A stretch of DNA of 64,000 bases from Algoriphagus sediminis (GTDB lineage Bacteria; Bacteroidota; Bacteroidia; Cytophagales; Cyclobacteriaceae): contig NZ_JAUEPH010000002.1 of assembly GCF_030403435.1 (NCBI RefSeq), positions 248,001 to 312,000 of the forward strand. The letters are read 5' to 3'. The notes below the pieces were generated by a model, which was given only the letters and a program-made list of their open reading frames with translations, did not search any database and was not told the DNA's origin. The position numbers were made by a program, and so were the translations under genes. Below, in pieces: positions 44,317-51,595 of the stretch (the stretch's first letter is position 1; each line of letters opens with the position of its first letter).

Positions 44317-44730
44317 ATGGGAATGCTAAAAGAGTTTAAAGACTTTGCCATGAAGGGCAATGTAGTCGATCTGGCCGTAGCCGTGATTATCGGTGGAGCT
44401 TTCGGGAAAATTGTTTCTTCTTTTGTAAAAGACGTAATAATGCCACCTATTGGTCTCCTTTTAGGAGGGGTGAATTTTACCGAACTTAAGTATGAATTAA
44501 AACCCGAGCAGATGAATGATGCCGGGGAGGCTGTGGCGGCTGTCACCATCAATTATGGTTTGTTTTTCCAAAATGTGGTTGATTTTATCATTGTGGCTTT
44601 TGTGATTTTCCTTGCCATAAAAGCTATAAATGCGTCAAAAAAGAAAGAGGAAGCAGCTCCTGCACCCCCACCAGCACCTTCAAAATCTGAGGTTCTATTG
44701 GAAGAAATCAGGGATTTGTTGAAGAAATAA
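44317..44730 (+). CDS. mscL: large-conductance mechanosensitive channel MscL
   Basis: A 137-residue pentameric channel that opens under membrane tension, releasing solutes on hypo-osmotic shock. Its first helix ([35 protein letters not shown]) contains the conserved pore region, the second membrane helix lies near residues 80-103, and the C-terminal cytoplasmic helix ends with a Lys-rich segment preceded by an Ala/Pro-rich linker. Single gene. A symmetric terminator follows and probably also serves the convergent 44760 gene. Confidence 0.96.
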   Translation: MGMLKEFKDFAMKGNVVDLAVAVIIGGAFGKIVSSFVKDVIMPPIGLLLGGVNFTELKYELKPEQMNDAGEAVAAVTINYGLFFQNVVDFIIVAFVIFLAIKAINASKKKEEAAPAPPPAPSKSEVLLEEIRDLLKK

Positions 44731-44758
44731 AAAAAGAGCAGCTCTGCTGCTCTTTTTT
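44730..44758. terminator. bidirectional terminator between mscL and the Spy-like gene
   Basis: GAGCAG pairs with CTGCTC around CTCTG, flanked by A and T runs of six or more. The symmetric shape suits both converging genes. Confidence 0.85.
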
Positions 44759-44759
44759 G

Positions 44760-45200
44760 CTAAAGGTTATCATTGTTTCCTCGCCTCTGCCTTTGATACA
44801 GGCTGCGAGTAAAATCTTTGTTGATATCGTTCAGAAGTAGAATCTGCTTATAGCTCAGTACATCCGCTGCCTTTTGCACAAAATCCTTTTCTTGCTCTAT
44901 CAATAAGGCCTGAAGATTGAATCTTCTTTCGATTCGATTCTTTGCATCGTCTTCAGACAGGGATTCAGTGTCACGGGAAAGCCTTGATAGCTCCCTCAAT
45001 GTTTCTCTTCTCTGATCGTCAAATTCATTGAAAATTGGCCAAAATACCTGAGCTTGTTCAGTGCTTAGGTCTAGCCTTGTAGAAATGAATGCAACGCGTG
45101 CTGCTTCCAGTTTTTCACGGTCTATTTGCCTTGTGCCCCTTTGGGCAAAGCTGGTGTAAGACAAAGCTGCAAATAAGAATATGAGTGTAATTCTTTTCAT
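44760..45200 (-). CDS. Spy/CpxP-like periplasmic protein linked to the ECF sigma factor
   Basis: A 146-residue protein with a signal peptide (MKRITLIFLFAALSYTSFAQ). The mature chain is almost entirely helical and contains LDLSTEQAQVFWPIFNEFD (about 48-66), the Bacteroidota version of the LTxxQ motif of Spy/CpxP chaperones. Databases commonly name such proteins 'sensor of ECF-type sigma factor'. It is the third gene after an ECF sigma and an anti-sigma-like membrane protein, so it may monitor the envelope and feed back on the sigma factor. The exact role is inferred from order. Confidence 0.85.
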   Translation of the reverse strand: MKRITLIFLFAALSYTSFAQRGTRQIDREKLEAARVAFISTRLDLSTEQAQVFWPIFNEFDDQRRETLRELSRLSRDTESLSEDDAKNRIERRFNLQALLIEQEKDFVQKAADVLSYKQILLLNDINKDFTRSLYQRQRRGNNDNL

Positions 45201-45209
45201 AGTATTAGA

Positions 45210-45563
45210 TCAAAATAGAAACTCTACCTCTGAATCGTCTTCCATAATAAACGATTCTTCTTCTAAAATTTGATCCAGGATTTCATCCGGATCATCAGAT
45301 AAACTGAGAATATCCTCCGCAGACCAATAATCTCCCTCGATGTATAGGTTTACATCGGAGTCTAACGCGATTAATGGGTCTGATTCTGGAGTAGAAAACT
45401 CATAAATCCCAAAGCTTATCCCTATGGCTAAAATGGCTGAAGCAGCATATTTGTACCATCTAAAGGGAGTCTCTGAAGTTCTTCGGGACAATGTCTCCTC
45501 TGGCAATCGGTCAAAATATCCTTCGGGAGTCTTGAAGTCTTCTATTTTTGGTAGATCTTTCAT
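45210..45563 (-). CDS. small membrane protein, probable anti-sigma factor
   Basis: A 117-residue protein with a short N-terminal cytoplasmic part (KIEDFKTPEGYFDRLPEETLSRR), one transmembrane helix at about 34-52 (YAASAILAIGISFGIYEF), and an acidic, probably periplasmic C-terminus rich in Asp and Glu. The FKTPEGYFDRLP pattern recurs in small membrane proteins placed between ECF sigma factors and LTxxQ-like proteins in Bacteroidota, which are thought to be anti-sigma factors. It follows the sigma gene by about 30 bp. Confidence 0.7.
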   Translation of the reverse strand: MKDLPKIEDFKTPEGYFDRLPEETLSRRTSETPFRWYKYAASAILAIGISFGIYEFSTPESDPLIALDSDVNLYIEGDYWSAEDILSLSDDPDEILDQILEEESFIMEDDSEVEFLF

Positions 45564-45594
45564 TGTTGATTAGACTTAATTTTTTGGCTTTGGT

Positions 45595-46143
45595 TTATTC
45601 CTCAGTCAGTATTTCTTTGATTTTCTTCACTGCATGATGATAGCTGGCTTTTAATGCTCCCACGCTAGTCTCGGTGATTTCTGCTATTTCTTGATATTGT
45701 AAATCTTCCTGATACTTCAGGTGAAAAACCAGCCTTTGTTTTTCAGGTAAGCTAAGTAAGGCCTTTTGAAGTTTTTGTTGAATGGCATCTGCAGACATCA
45801 GAATACCACTATCTAGATAATTCTGCATTTTTTCTTCATGATCATCCGAGGATAAGAAAAAACGCTTTTTCTTTTTTTCCAGAAAAGTTAAAGACTCATT
45901 GACCGCAATCCTGTAAAGCCAGGTGAAAATGCTTGATTGACCTTCGAAATTACCAATGTACTTGAAGGCTTTGATAAAGGTGTTTTGGGTTAAGTCATCA
46001 GCATCCTCATGAATAATCACCATTCGTCTCACGAGTTGATACACCCTCTCCTGATGAGTTTCCATCAAAAGTTTAAATCCTTTTTCCTTGGTTACTTCTT
46101 GCCTTACAAGATTTAAAATCTCCTGATCTACGGATTTACTCAT
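45595..46143 (-). CDS. ECF-type RNA polymerase sigma factor
   Basis: A 182-residue extracytoplasmic-function sigma factor with region 2 (YQLVRRMVIIHEDADDLTQNTFIKAFKYIGNFEG, about 30-63, with the core-binding DDLTQNTF) and region 4 (LLSLPEKQRLVFHLKYQEDLQYQEIAEITE ... GALKASYHHAVKKI, about 128-172, the -35 HTH). It is transcribed with the membrane protein and the Spy-like gene. The region upstream (TAAACCTTTG) is near the -7 consensus. The regulon is unknown; envelope stress is a reasonable guess from the partner proteins. Confidence 0.94.
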   Translation of the reverse strand: MSKSVDQEILNLVRQEVTKEKGFKLLMETHQERVYQLVRRMVIIHEDADDLTQNTFIKAFKYIGNFEGQSSIFTWLYRIAVNESLTFLEKKKKRFFLSSDDHEEKMQNYLDSGILMSADAIQQKLQKALLSLPEKQRLVFHLKYQEDLQYQEIAEITETSVGALKASYHHAVKKIKEILTEE

Positions 46144-46221
46144 TGCGGCTTAGACTACTTGATCAGGCAAAGGTTTAGAGTCTATTTCATTTTTTTGACC
46201 CAAGGCCTAAGCTTTTATGGC

Positions 46222-47142
46222 CTAGATCTCTAAAATATATTCTAAAATTCCGGCGTTTTTCCCTTTGGGCCTGGTGACCAAAAGCGGCATGCTTTCATTC
46301 ACTTGGATCAGTCGCTCTGCCATGCTCCCAATGAAGAGGGCGGTAGCGGCTGTACGACCCTTGGCACCAATGATAATTCCTCCTACCTGTAATTCAACAG
46401 CGAGACTTACAATATCCTGAACAGGATCTTCATCTTCATCCACAGTATAAACAGGCGTAATGGAAACGCTTTTGGTGTCTATTTTTTTGATGAATTTTGC
46501 AAAATTGGCCTTAGCATTTTTTTCCATCACAGCGGCAAACTCCTCGTAAGTCTTTCCCGTGAAGTGATATCCAGATGGAACATGATAGACATTTTGACAA
46601 ATAATCTGGGTGTTTCCATACTTTTTGGCAATCAGCACGGCTTCTTCTAAAGCATCTTTTGAATACTCTGAAAAGTCAATGGGCACCAAAAGCTTATCTA
46701 CCTTTGGAGTGGATCCTTCGGGAACTATTAGCAGGGAACAGCTCGCTCTTCTTGCCAATCGTAAAGACGCTATTCCTGTTCCGGGAAGATTCACTTTCCT
46801 CCCCATGACGATCATATCTGCTGACTTATCTTCGGCAAGTTTCAAGATCTTTTTAGAAAGAGAACCTTCTCGTACCACAAAGCTCACATCAGTCTTTTCA
46901 TATCCATTAAAATTGGCTTTGACCTTTGATTTCATTGCTTTTTTCCGCTCTGAAATCATGTTGTCAACCAGGTTTGGGAACTCCTCGAGTACTTCCTTTG
47001 GAATGGATAAATTTCTGATCACATTGACAAAATAGACTTTCTTAGTTTGATTAACTTTACTGATAAAAGAGGCAAACTCGATGAGAGTATCGTCTAATTC
47101 AGTTTGATCCAGGCATACAATCAGTTTTTTGATCAGGTACAT
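46222..47142 (-). CDS. tandem universal stress protein (two UspA domains)
   Basis: A 306-residue protein of two consecutive Usp domains (about 3-145 and 150-295). The first has VCLDQTELDDTLIEF and an ADMIVMGRKVNLPGTG motif near 120; the second has LVPIDFSEYSKDALEEAVLIA (about 152) and GGIIIGAKGRTAATALFIGS (about 265), the ATP-binding G-x2-G-x9-G(S/T)-type loop. It should be cytoplasmic. Tandem Usps respond to nutrient or redox stress. The gene is followed by the sigma-factor operon on the same strand with a 78-bp gap. Confidence 0.93.
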   Translation of the reverse strand: MYLIKKLIVCLDQTELDDTLIEFASFISKVNQTKKVYFVNVIRNLSIPKEVLEEFPNLVDNMISERKKAMKSKVKANFNGYEKTDVSFVVREGSLSKKILKLAEDKSADMIVMGRKVNLPGTGIASLRLARRASCSLLIVPEGSTPKVDKLLVPIDFSEYSKDALEEAVLIAKKYGNTQIICQNVYHVPSGYHFTGKTYEEFAAVMEKNAKANFAKFIKKIDTKSVSITPVYTVDEDEDPVQDIVSLAVELQVGGIIIGAKGRTAATALFIGSMAERLIQVNESMPLLVTRPKGKNAGILEYILEI

Positions 47143-47341
47143 AGTGTGGTGCTAAAAATTTTTTGGACAAAGGTAAAGGGATTCTATTGAACTTGGAGTT
47201 TTATCTCCTTTTTATGACTCAAAAGCTTCTTTTCCTTCTCTGGTAATTTTGAGAATTTAATAGATTCCTGAGCTTTATAAAAATTTGGTTTCAAAAAATA
47301 ATTCATTGTCCAAATATCTAACCCAAGTCCATTGAATACCG

Positions 47342-47349
47342 TATATTTG
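47342..47349 (+). promoter_or_regulatory. -7 box of the candidate ncRNA promoter
   Basis: TATATTTG matches TAnnTTTG perfectly. Its position predicts transcription starting within a few bases of 47351, exactly where the closing stem of the candidate RNA begins. A -33 TTG is not clearly placed. Confidence 0.55.
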
Positions 47350-47350
47350 C

Positions 47351-47562
47351 ATTGTCCGGGTCGCTGACATGTTCAAACTTCACAATTTAACAAAATACCG
47401 AGTGAAGCCCTCTCCAAAAACAGGCCTCACCCCGTTACGATAGCAATCGGAATCGGGGCCTCATCGAAAGATAGGATAACAGTGGAAGTTTGCGGTTTCA
47501 AGGCAGCTCAAATCTTGTCTGTAAGGAGGTTTGTAACACTCTAAGATCCGGACAATTTTATT
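47351..47562 (+). ncRNA. candidate structured small RNA, about 205 nt (6S-like?)
   Basis: A 398-bp gap between two minus-strand genes (47143-47540) holds this element; 47143-47341 is AT-rich with nothing else visible. The 5' ATTGTCCGGGTC (47351-47362) pairs with the 3' GATCCGGACAAT (47545-47556) over 12 continuous pairs. Within it, CAAACTTCAC (47374-47383) pairs with GTGGAAGTTTG (47482-47492), one bulge, and CCCCG...CGGGG (47430-47434/47454-47458) closes a hairpin that also contains CGAT-AGCA-ATCG. A T-rich tract follows and a -7 box precedes it. The closed rod with a large internal bubble and the size recall 6S RNA, but the sequence does not match a family I know. SRP, RNase P and tmRNA signatures are absent. 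The 3' end overlaps the flippase stop. Confidence 0.6.
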
Positions 47563-49010
47563 TTATTTTTTAACCATTCCCACTCAGTTTTGCCCACTTC
47601 AAGGAGCATTGAAAAAAAGGCAAAACGTAAGATCACAAGGACCGAATTAATAAGGATTTCGAGTACAGGATGAAGATCTAGAAAATCATAACTGGAAACT
47701 GAGAAAAAACCCACTACCAAAATTCTAAAGGTTTCATCCGTGAATGGACTGAAGTTCAGTTTTACTTTTAAGAAGATAAACTTGACCAAATTAAAAAGTA
47801 AAATCACGGCTACCGAGGCTACCGCGGCCCCTTCAATTCCGTAAATAGGTATGAGCAGATAATTGAATAGAATTATGAGAATACTCATCAAAACAGTTAG
47901 AACAAGGTTGAATTTATAATATTTGGAAAAGACTAAAATCTCGCTGTTCGAAGAGAAAACGGCATCGATTAGCTTTCCAAATCCTATAAGCAAAACCACA
48001 TTTCTCCCAGCTTCATAAACTTCCCGGTTTGGTATGAAAAAGTAAATGCTGTTAAGGTTATTTACGAGCAAGGCAAATAAAAGAAGGCAAACATAAAACT
48101 GCCTATTAGCCACTTGCTTATATAATGTGTCGATCTCCTTATGTTCTTTTTTATTGAAATGCTCTGCAATTACAGGCATTACGACTTGAGAGATTGCCCT
48201 TCTGGGCAACTCGATCACCAGAGCCATACTAAATGCTATCGTGTAAATCGCATTCGCCTCCAGACTGATCATGGAAGTAACCATGATACTGTCAATTTTC
48301 ATAATAAGTGTAGAGGCGGCCGTTCCAAGAAATGTAATAAGGCTGAACTTGAGAAATGAGCTTCTGAATCCTTCAGGAAAACTTTTCCAGCTGAAATCAA
48401 ACTTCAAAACACCCAACCAAACCAGATAGACAATCACACCGAAAAGAGCCAGAAAATATACCACTGCCAGCCCCATCATTACCTGATTGAAATCGATCCA
48501 ATCCAAAAGATAAGTTGCTACCAAAAGCCCAGTTAAAAGTCTGAGAAACACCTCTCTGAAAAAAGTAGGAACCGCAACCTTCAAATAAGAGCGGCTATAA
48601 GCATCCAGAATACTGTTGAGCAGAGCAAAGAGGGTGATCAACAGAACCACACCAAGGAAATCGATTATCTGAGGTGAATTGACAGCAAAAAGGTTTACTA
48701 TTTGTGATCTAAATCCAAAAAAAATAATTGCCACAAAGAGAAAACCAAGTAAGGAAATTAAGAGGCTGTAACTCAGGAATGCTGATTGATTCTTTTCTAA
48801 CCTTGGGAAGAACCTGGTGATTCCATGGCCTAAACCTAGCTGGGCAAAAGGGACAAAAAGAAGCCCCAAATCCTGGATGGTGCGGAAAATACCAAGCTCA
48901 TTGGGATCGAATGCATAGGGATAAAGCCAGAGTACATTTATATATCCAACTACGACACCAATGTAGGAAAACAGACTTGTCTGAATACTTTGCTTGGCTA
49001 CTTTGCCCAT
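47541..49010 (-). CDS. oligosaccharide flippase family protein (MATE/Wzx-like)
   Basis: A 489-residue polytopic membrane protein with about 14 hydrophobic segments, typical of the MVF/Wzx polysaccharide-transporter superfamily. It begins with SIQTSLFSYIGVVVGYINVLWLYP and continues DPNELGIFRTIQDLGLLF, a common Wzx N-terminal pattern. It probably flips a lipid-linked oligosaccharide across the inner membrane. No glycosyltransferases flank it in the window, so the pathway is unclear. Its last codons overlap the 3' end of the candidate ncRNA on the other strand; the C-terminus (KNKIKLSGS) is encoded by the RNA's T-rich tract complement. Confidence 0.9.
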   Translation of the reverse strand: MGKVAKQSIQTSLFSYIGVVVGYINVLWLYPYAFDPNELGIFRTIQDLGLLFVPFAQLGLGHGITRFFPRLEKNQSAFLSYSLLISLLGFLFVAIIFFGFRSQIVNLFAVNSPQIIDFLGVVLLITLFALLNSILDAYSRSYLKVAVPTFFREVFLRLLTGLLVATYLLDWIDFNQVMMGLAVVYFLALFGVIVYLVWLGVLKFDFSWKSFPEGFRSSFLKFSLITFLGTAASTLIMKIDSIMVTSMISLEANAIYTIAFSMALVIELPRRAISQVVMPVIAEHFNKKEHKEIDTLYKQVANRQFYVCLLLFALLVNNLNSIYFFIPNREVYEAGRNVVLLIGFGKLIDAVFSSNSEILVFSKYYKFNLVLTVLMSILIILFNYLLIPIYGIEGAAVASVAVILLFNLVKFIFLKVKLNFSPFTDETFRILVVGFFSVSSYDFLDLHPVLEILINSVLVILRFAFFSMLLEVGKTEWEWLKNKIKLSGS

Positions 49011-49051
49011 GAAACTAAAAGTATGAAAAAATGCTGATTAGCAAGAGATCA

Positions 49052-49165
49052 TTATTTGGCGCATTTATCGCAACCTGATGCCGATTGTTTCTGGAAGAAA
49101 AATTTTCTTACCAAATAGATACCTGCAGCAAGGAATAAAAGTCCAGTAAGTACATATTGCCACAT
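49052..49165 (-). CDS. FeoB-associated Cys-rich membrane peptide (37 residues)
   Basis: A very short gene starting one nucleotide after the feoB stop. It encodes MWQYVLTGLLFLAAGIYLV, then RKFFFQKQSASGCDKCAK: one membrane helix followed by a cytoplasmic or periplasmic CDKC motif and a Lys tail. This is the layout of the FeoB-associated Cys-rich membrane protein family (the FeoC-like peptide of many Bacteroidota and Firmicutes). The CxxC could bind Fe2+ or a metal cofactor. The tight 1-bp coupling to feoB supports a role in ferrous iron transport. It is too short for most gene-finding thresholds. Confidence 0.85.
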   Translation of the reverse strand: MWQYVLTGLLFLAAGIYLVRKFFFQKQSASGCDKCAK

Positions 49166-49166
49166 A

Positions 49167-51299
49167 TCAGGAGAAGATTTGGTAAACTGCAAAGGCCGAA
49201 ATATAGGCTAATGCGGTCATGTAAACTGTTTGAATTAACGGCCATTTCCAACCTTTAGTTTCTCTGTAGACCACTGCGAGTGTGCTCATACATTGCATAG
49301 CAAAGGCGTAAAACACCATTAATGAGAACGCGGTTGCTGCCGTATAAACCTTTTCTCCTGTGTCCGGCCACGTCTGTTGCTCAAGCTTTTCCCTGATAGT
49401 TAGATCATCTTCCACATCGCCTTCTATGCTGTAAATGGTAGCAACGGTTGAGACAAAAACTTCTCTAGCAGCAAATGATGTGATCAATGCAATTCCAATT
49501 TTCCAATCATAACCTAAGGGCTTGATCACAGGCTCAATTGTTCGACCCATAATTCCGATAAAGGAATTCTCTAAAAGCTGAGAGCTTATTTCTGCTTCAA
49601 TTTCTGGAATCTCTTCTTCGGTGGCCTGAGCTATTCTAAGCTCCCCTTCGGATCGAACAGCATCCATTCTAGATGGTGGGCCATAGGATGCCAGGACCCA
49701 AAGAATAATTGAAATGGCTAAAATCACTTTACCGGCTTCTACTACAAAGGTTTTGGATTTATTGTACATAGTAAGCAGGACATCCTTCCATCTCGGAGTT
49801 CGGTAGGAAGGCAATTCCACCATCAGGAAGCTTTTTTCCTCAGTTTTAAGAATTTTCTTTAAACCAAAGGATGTTATGAGCACTCCAATTACCCCTAGAA
49901 AATACAAACCAAGCAAGGCTAAAGCCTGAAGGTTCACAAATCCAATGACAAATCGATCTGGTACTGTCAGTCCGATCAAAATCACATATACAGGTAGTCT
50001 AGCCGAGCAACTCATCAGAGGAGTTACCATGATGGTGATCATTTTTTCTTTCCAGTTACCAATATTTCTGGCTGCCATCACACCAGGAATGGCACATGCG
50101 ACGCCAGAGACAAGTGGAACTATACTTTTTCCATGAAGTCCGAAAGGACGCATCCATCTATCCATCAAGAATACAACCCGGGACATATAACCTGTATCCT
50201 CTAAAATGGCCAGGAAGGCGAAAAGTAGGGCTATCTGTGGGATGAAAATCACCACACCACCTATACCTGGCACTAAGCCTTCAGCGATTAAAGAAGTTAA
50301 TGGCCCTTCTGGCAAAGCACCTGCCACCCAACCACTAATGTTGGCAAACAGCCCATCGATTAAATCCATGGGAACAGAAGACCAAGCAAAAATGGCCTGA
50401 AATATCAAAAGCAGTATTCCCGCAAAGACTAAATAGCCGAACACAGGGTGTAAAAACACCTTGTCCCATTTGTTTGATTTGGGCCTATTAACGATGTCAG
50501 TCTTAACTGACTTCTGGACTAGTCTATCGATTTTTTCATATCGAATTCTGGTTTCCTCGATTTGGGCTCTTTCTAGGTCAAATCCTACCTCATCCAAAAG
50601 ACTCCTTATAAAAGTTTTATCTTCTGCAGAAACAGCCTTATCCACAAGACCAAACCTGAGCATTTGATAAGCCTGATAGTTGTTTTCGAATCCAAAATGA
50701 GTGCGAACTTTCTCAAGCAAATCTACCGGAACAATTTCGTCCATTCTAAGAAACTCAGATGGCGAGCTGAAATTACCTGAGTAGATATGTTCTTTGAGAG
50801 GGTCCAGACCTTTTGCTCCTCTGGCATCTGTCGTAATGATAGGAACACCCAGCTCTTTAAAAATTTCGAAAGTTTTGATACTGATTTTTTGCTTGGTCGC
50901 AATATCAGCCATATTCATTATTAGGGTGAGCTTAACTCCTAGGTCGATGAGTTGCGTCGCCAGAAAGAGTCCTCTTGAAATCTGGGTGGAGTCGATTACC
51001 ATCAAGACATAATCTGGCTTGACTTTGGTGCTCAACTGATTCAGTACACGATGTGCAATAATTTCATCCTCAGAATTTGGGAAAAGACTATAGGTGCCAG
51101 GAAGATCAATGATTTCATAAGTCTGACCTTTGAAATTCATTGTCCCGATTTTTTTATCGACCGTTACTCCGGGATAATTCCCGATTTTCTGCCTTAATCC
51201 AGTCAGATGATTGAAAATGGTGGATTTTCCCACATTTGGATTTCCAATGATGGCTATCCGAACTTTTTGATCAACATTTTGGATAGAAACCTCTGCCAT
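49167..51299 (-). CDS. feoB: ferrous iron transport protein B
   Basis: A 710-residue inner-membrane ferrous iron transporter. The N-terminal G-domain shows G1 GNPNVGKSTIFN (residues 18-29), G2/G3 around NYPGVTVDK and DLPGTYSL. Instead of a canonical NKXD at G4 it has LIMNMADIA, which is the usual FeoB form. The GDI region follows, then two inverted membrane repeats (about 275-710), each with the conserved Cys/Gly-containing core (VSGVACAIPGVMAAR, about 399) and EVFVSTVATIYS near 610. It forms an operon with feoA before it (TAATG overlap) and the Cys-rich peptide after it. Confidence 0.97.
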   Translation of the reverse strand: MAEVSIQNVDQKVRIAIIGNPNVGKSTIFNHLTGLRQKIGNYPGVTVDKKIGTMNFKGQTYEIIDLPGTYSLFPNSEDEIIAHRVLNQLSTKVKPDYVLMVIDSTQISRGLFLATQLIDLGVKLTLIMNMADIATKQKISIKTFEIFKELGVPIITTDARGAKGLDPLKEHIYSGNFSSPSEFLRMDEIVPVDLLEKVRTHFGFENNYQAYQMLRFGLVDKAVSAEDKTFIRSLLDEVGFDLERAQIEETRIRYEKIDRLVQKSVKTDIVNRPKSNKWDKVFLHPVFGYLVFAGILLLIFQAIFAWSSVPMDLIDGLFANISGWVAGALPEGPLTSLIAEGLVPGIGGVVIFIPQIALLFAFLAILEDTGYMSRVVFLMDRWMRPFGLHGKSIVPLVSGVACAIPGVMAARNIGNWKEKMITIMVTPLMSCSARLPVYVILIGLTVPDRFVIGFVNLQALALLGLYFLGVIGVLITSFGLKKILKTEEKSFLMVELPSYRTPRWKDVLLTMYNKSKTFVVEAGKVILAISIILWVLASYGPPSRMDAVRSEGELRIAQATEEEIPEIEAEISSQLLENSFIGIMGRTIEPVIKPLGYDWKIGIALITSFAAREVFVSTVATIYSIEGDVEDDLTIREKLEQQTWPDTGEKVYTAATAFSLMVFYAFAMQCMSTLAVVYRETKGWKWPLIQTVYMTALAYISAFAVYQIFS

Positions 51300-51532
51300 T
51301 AGCTTTGAGTGGATTCAATTTGAATTAGAGCAGCCTCAGATTTTCTCAAGGCCAAGGTGCTTCCATCTATTTGGAAGGCCAATGGCCCATTAGCCGGTGC
51401 AGCATGACTAAGCATGATCTTTTTGCCAGGTAAAAAACCCATTTCTAACAGGTTAATTTTCAGGGGTGAATCTGAAATTTCGATGATTAAGCCATACTCG
51501 GCAAGCTTTAGCTGGTCAGCAGAAAGGGACAT
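51299..51532 (-). CDS. feoA: ferrous iron transport protein A
   Basis: A 77-residue SH3-like FeoA protein, the cytoplasmic partner of FeoB. The fold is suggested by LLEMGFLPGKKIMLSHAAPA (about 29-48), the conserved GLxxG-type turn, and the strand GSTLALRKSEAALI. The start is ATG 51532; an in-frame TTG 21 bp upstream is rejected because it lies in the -7 promoter box TATTTTTG. The stop overlaps the feoB ATG (TAATG), so the two are co-translated. Confidence 0.92.
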   Translation of the reverse strand: MSLSADQLKLAEYGLIIEISDSPLKINLLEMGFLPGKKIMLSHAAPANGPLAFQIDGSTLALRKSEAALIQIESTQS

Positions 51533-51550
51533 ATTTCCTATTTGGTCTGG

Positions 51551-51581
51551 CAAAAATAAGATTATTTAGACTTATTCTAAA
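51551..51581 (-). promoter_or_regulatory. feoAB promoter with an iron-box-like palindrome
   Basis: On the minus strand TATTTTTG (51551-51558) is a perfect -7 box. Just upstream, TTTAGA-CTTAT-TCTAAA (51565-51581) is a perfect inverted repeat with 6-bp arms and a 5-bp spacer, placed between the -7 and -33 regions where a repressor would block RNA polymerase. The form is like DtxR/MntR-type metal boxes and would give iron-dependent control of feoAB. The regulator itself is not in the window. Confidence 0.65.
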
Positions 51582-51595
51582 GTAAAGTTCTAAAT

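Noticed and set aside
46610-47035. 141-codon plus-strand ORF within the tandem universal stress protein
   Set aside because: Antisense to clear UspA domains; no independent evidence.
47430-47458. Mobile-element or REP-like repeat for the CCCCG...CGGGG hairpin
   Set aside because: No second copy is seen in the window and it is nested within a larger RNA-like structure.
47351-47556. SRP RNA, RNase P RNA or tmRNA as identity of the ncRNA candidate
   Set aside because: The SRP GGAAG/AGCAG loop, the RNase P GAGGAAAGUC core and the tmRNA Ala-like ends and tag ORF are all absent, and the size does not fit RNase P or tmRNA.
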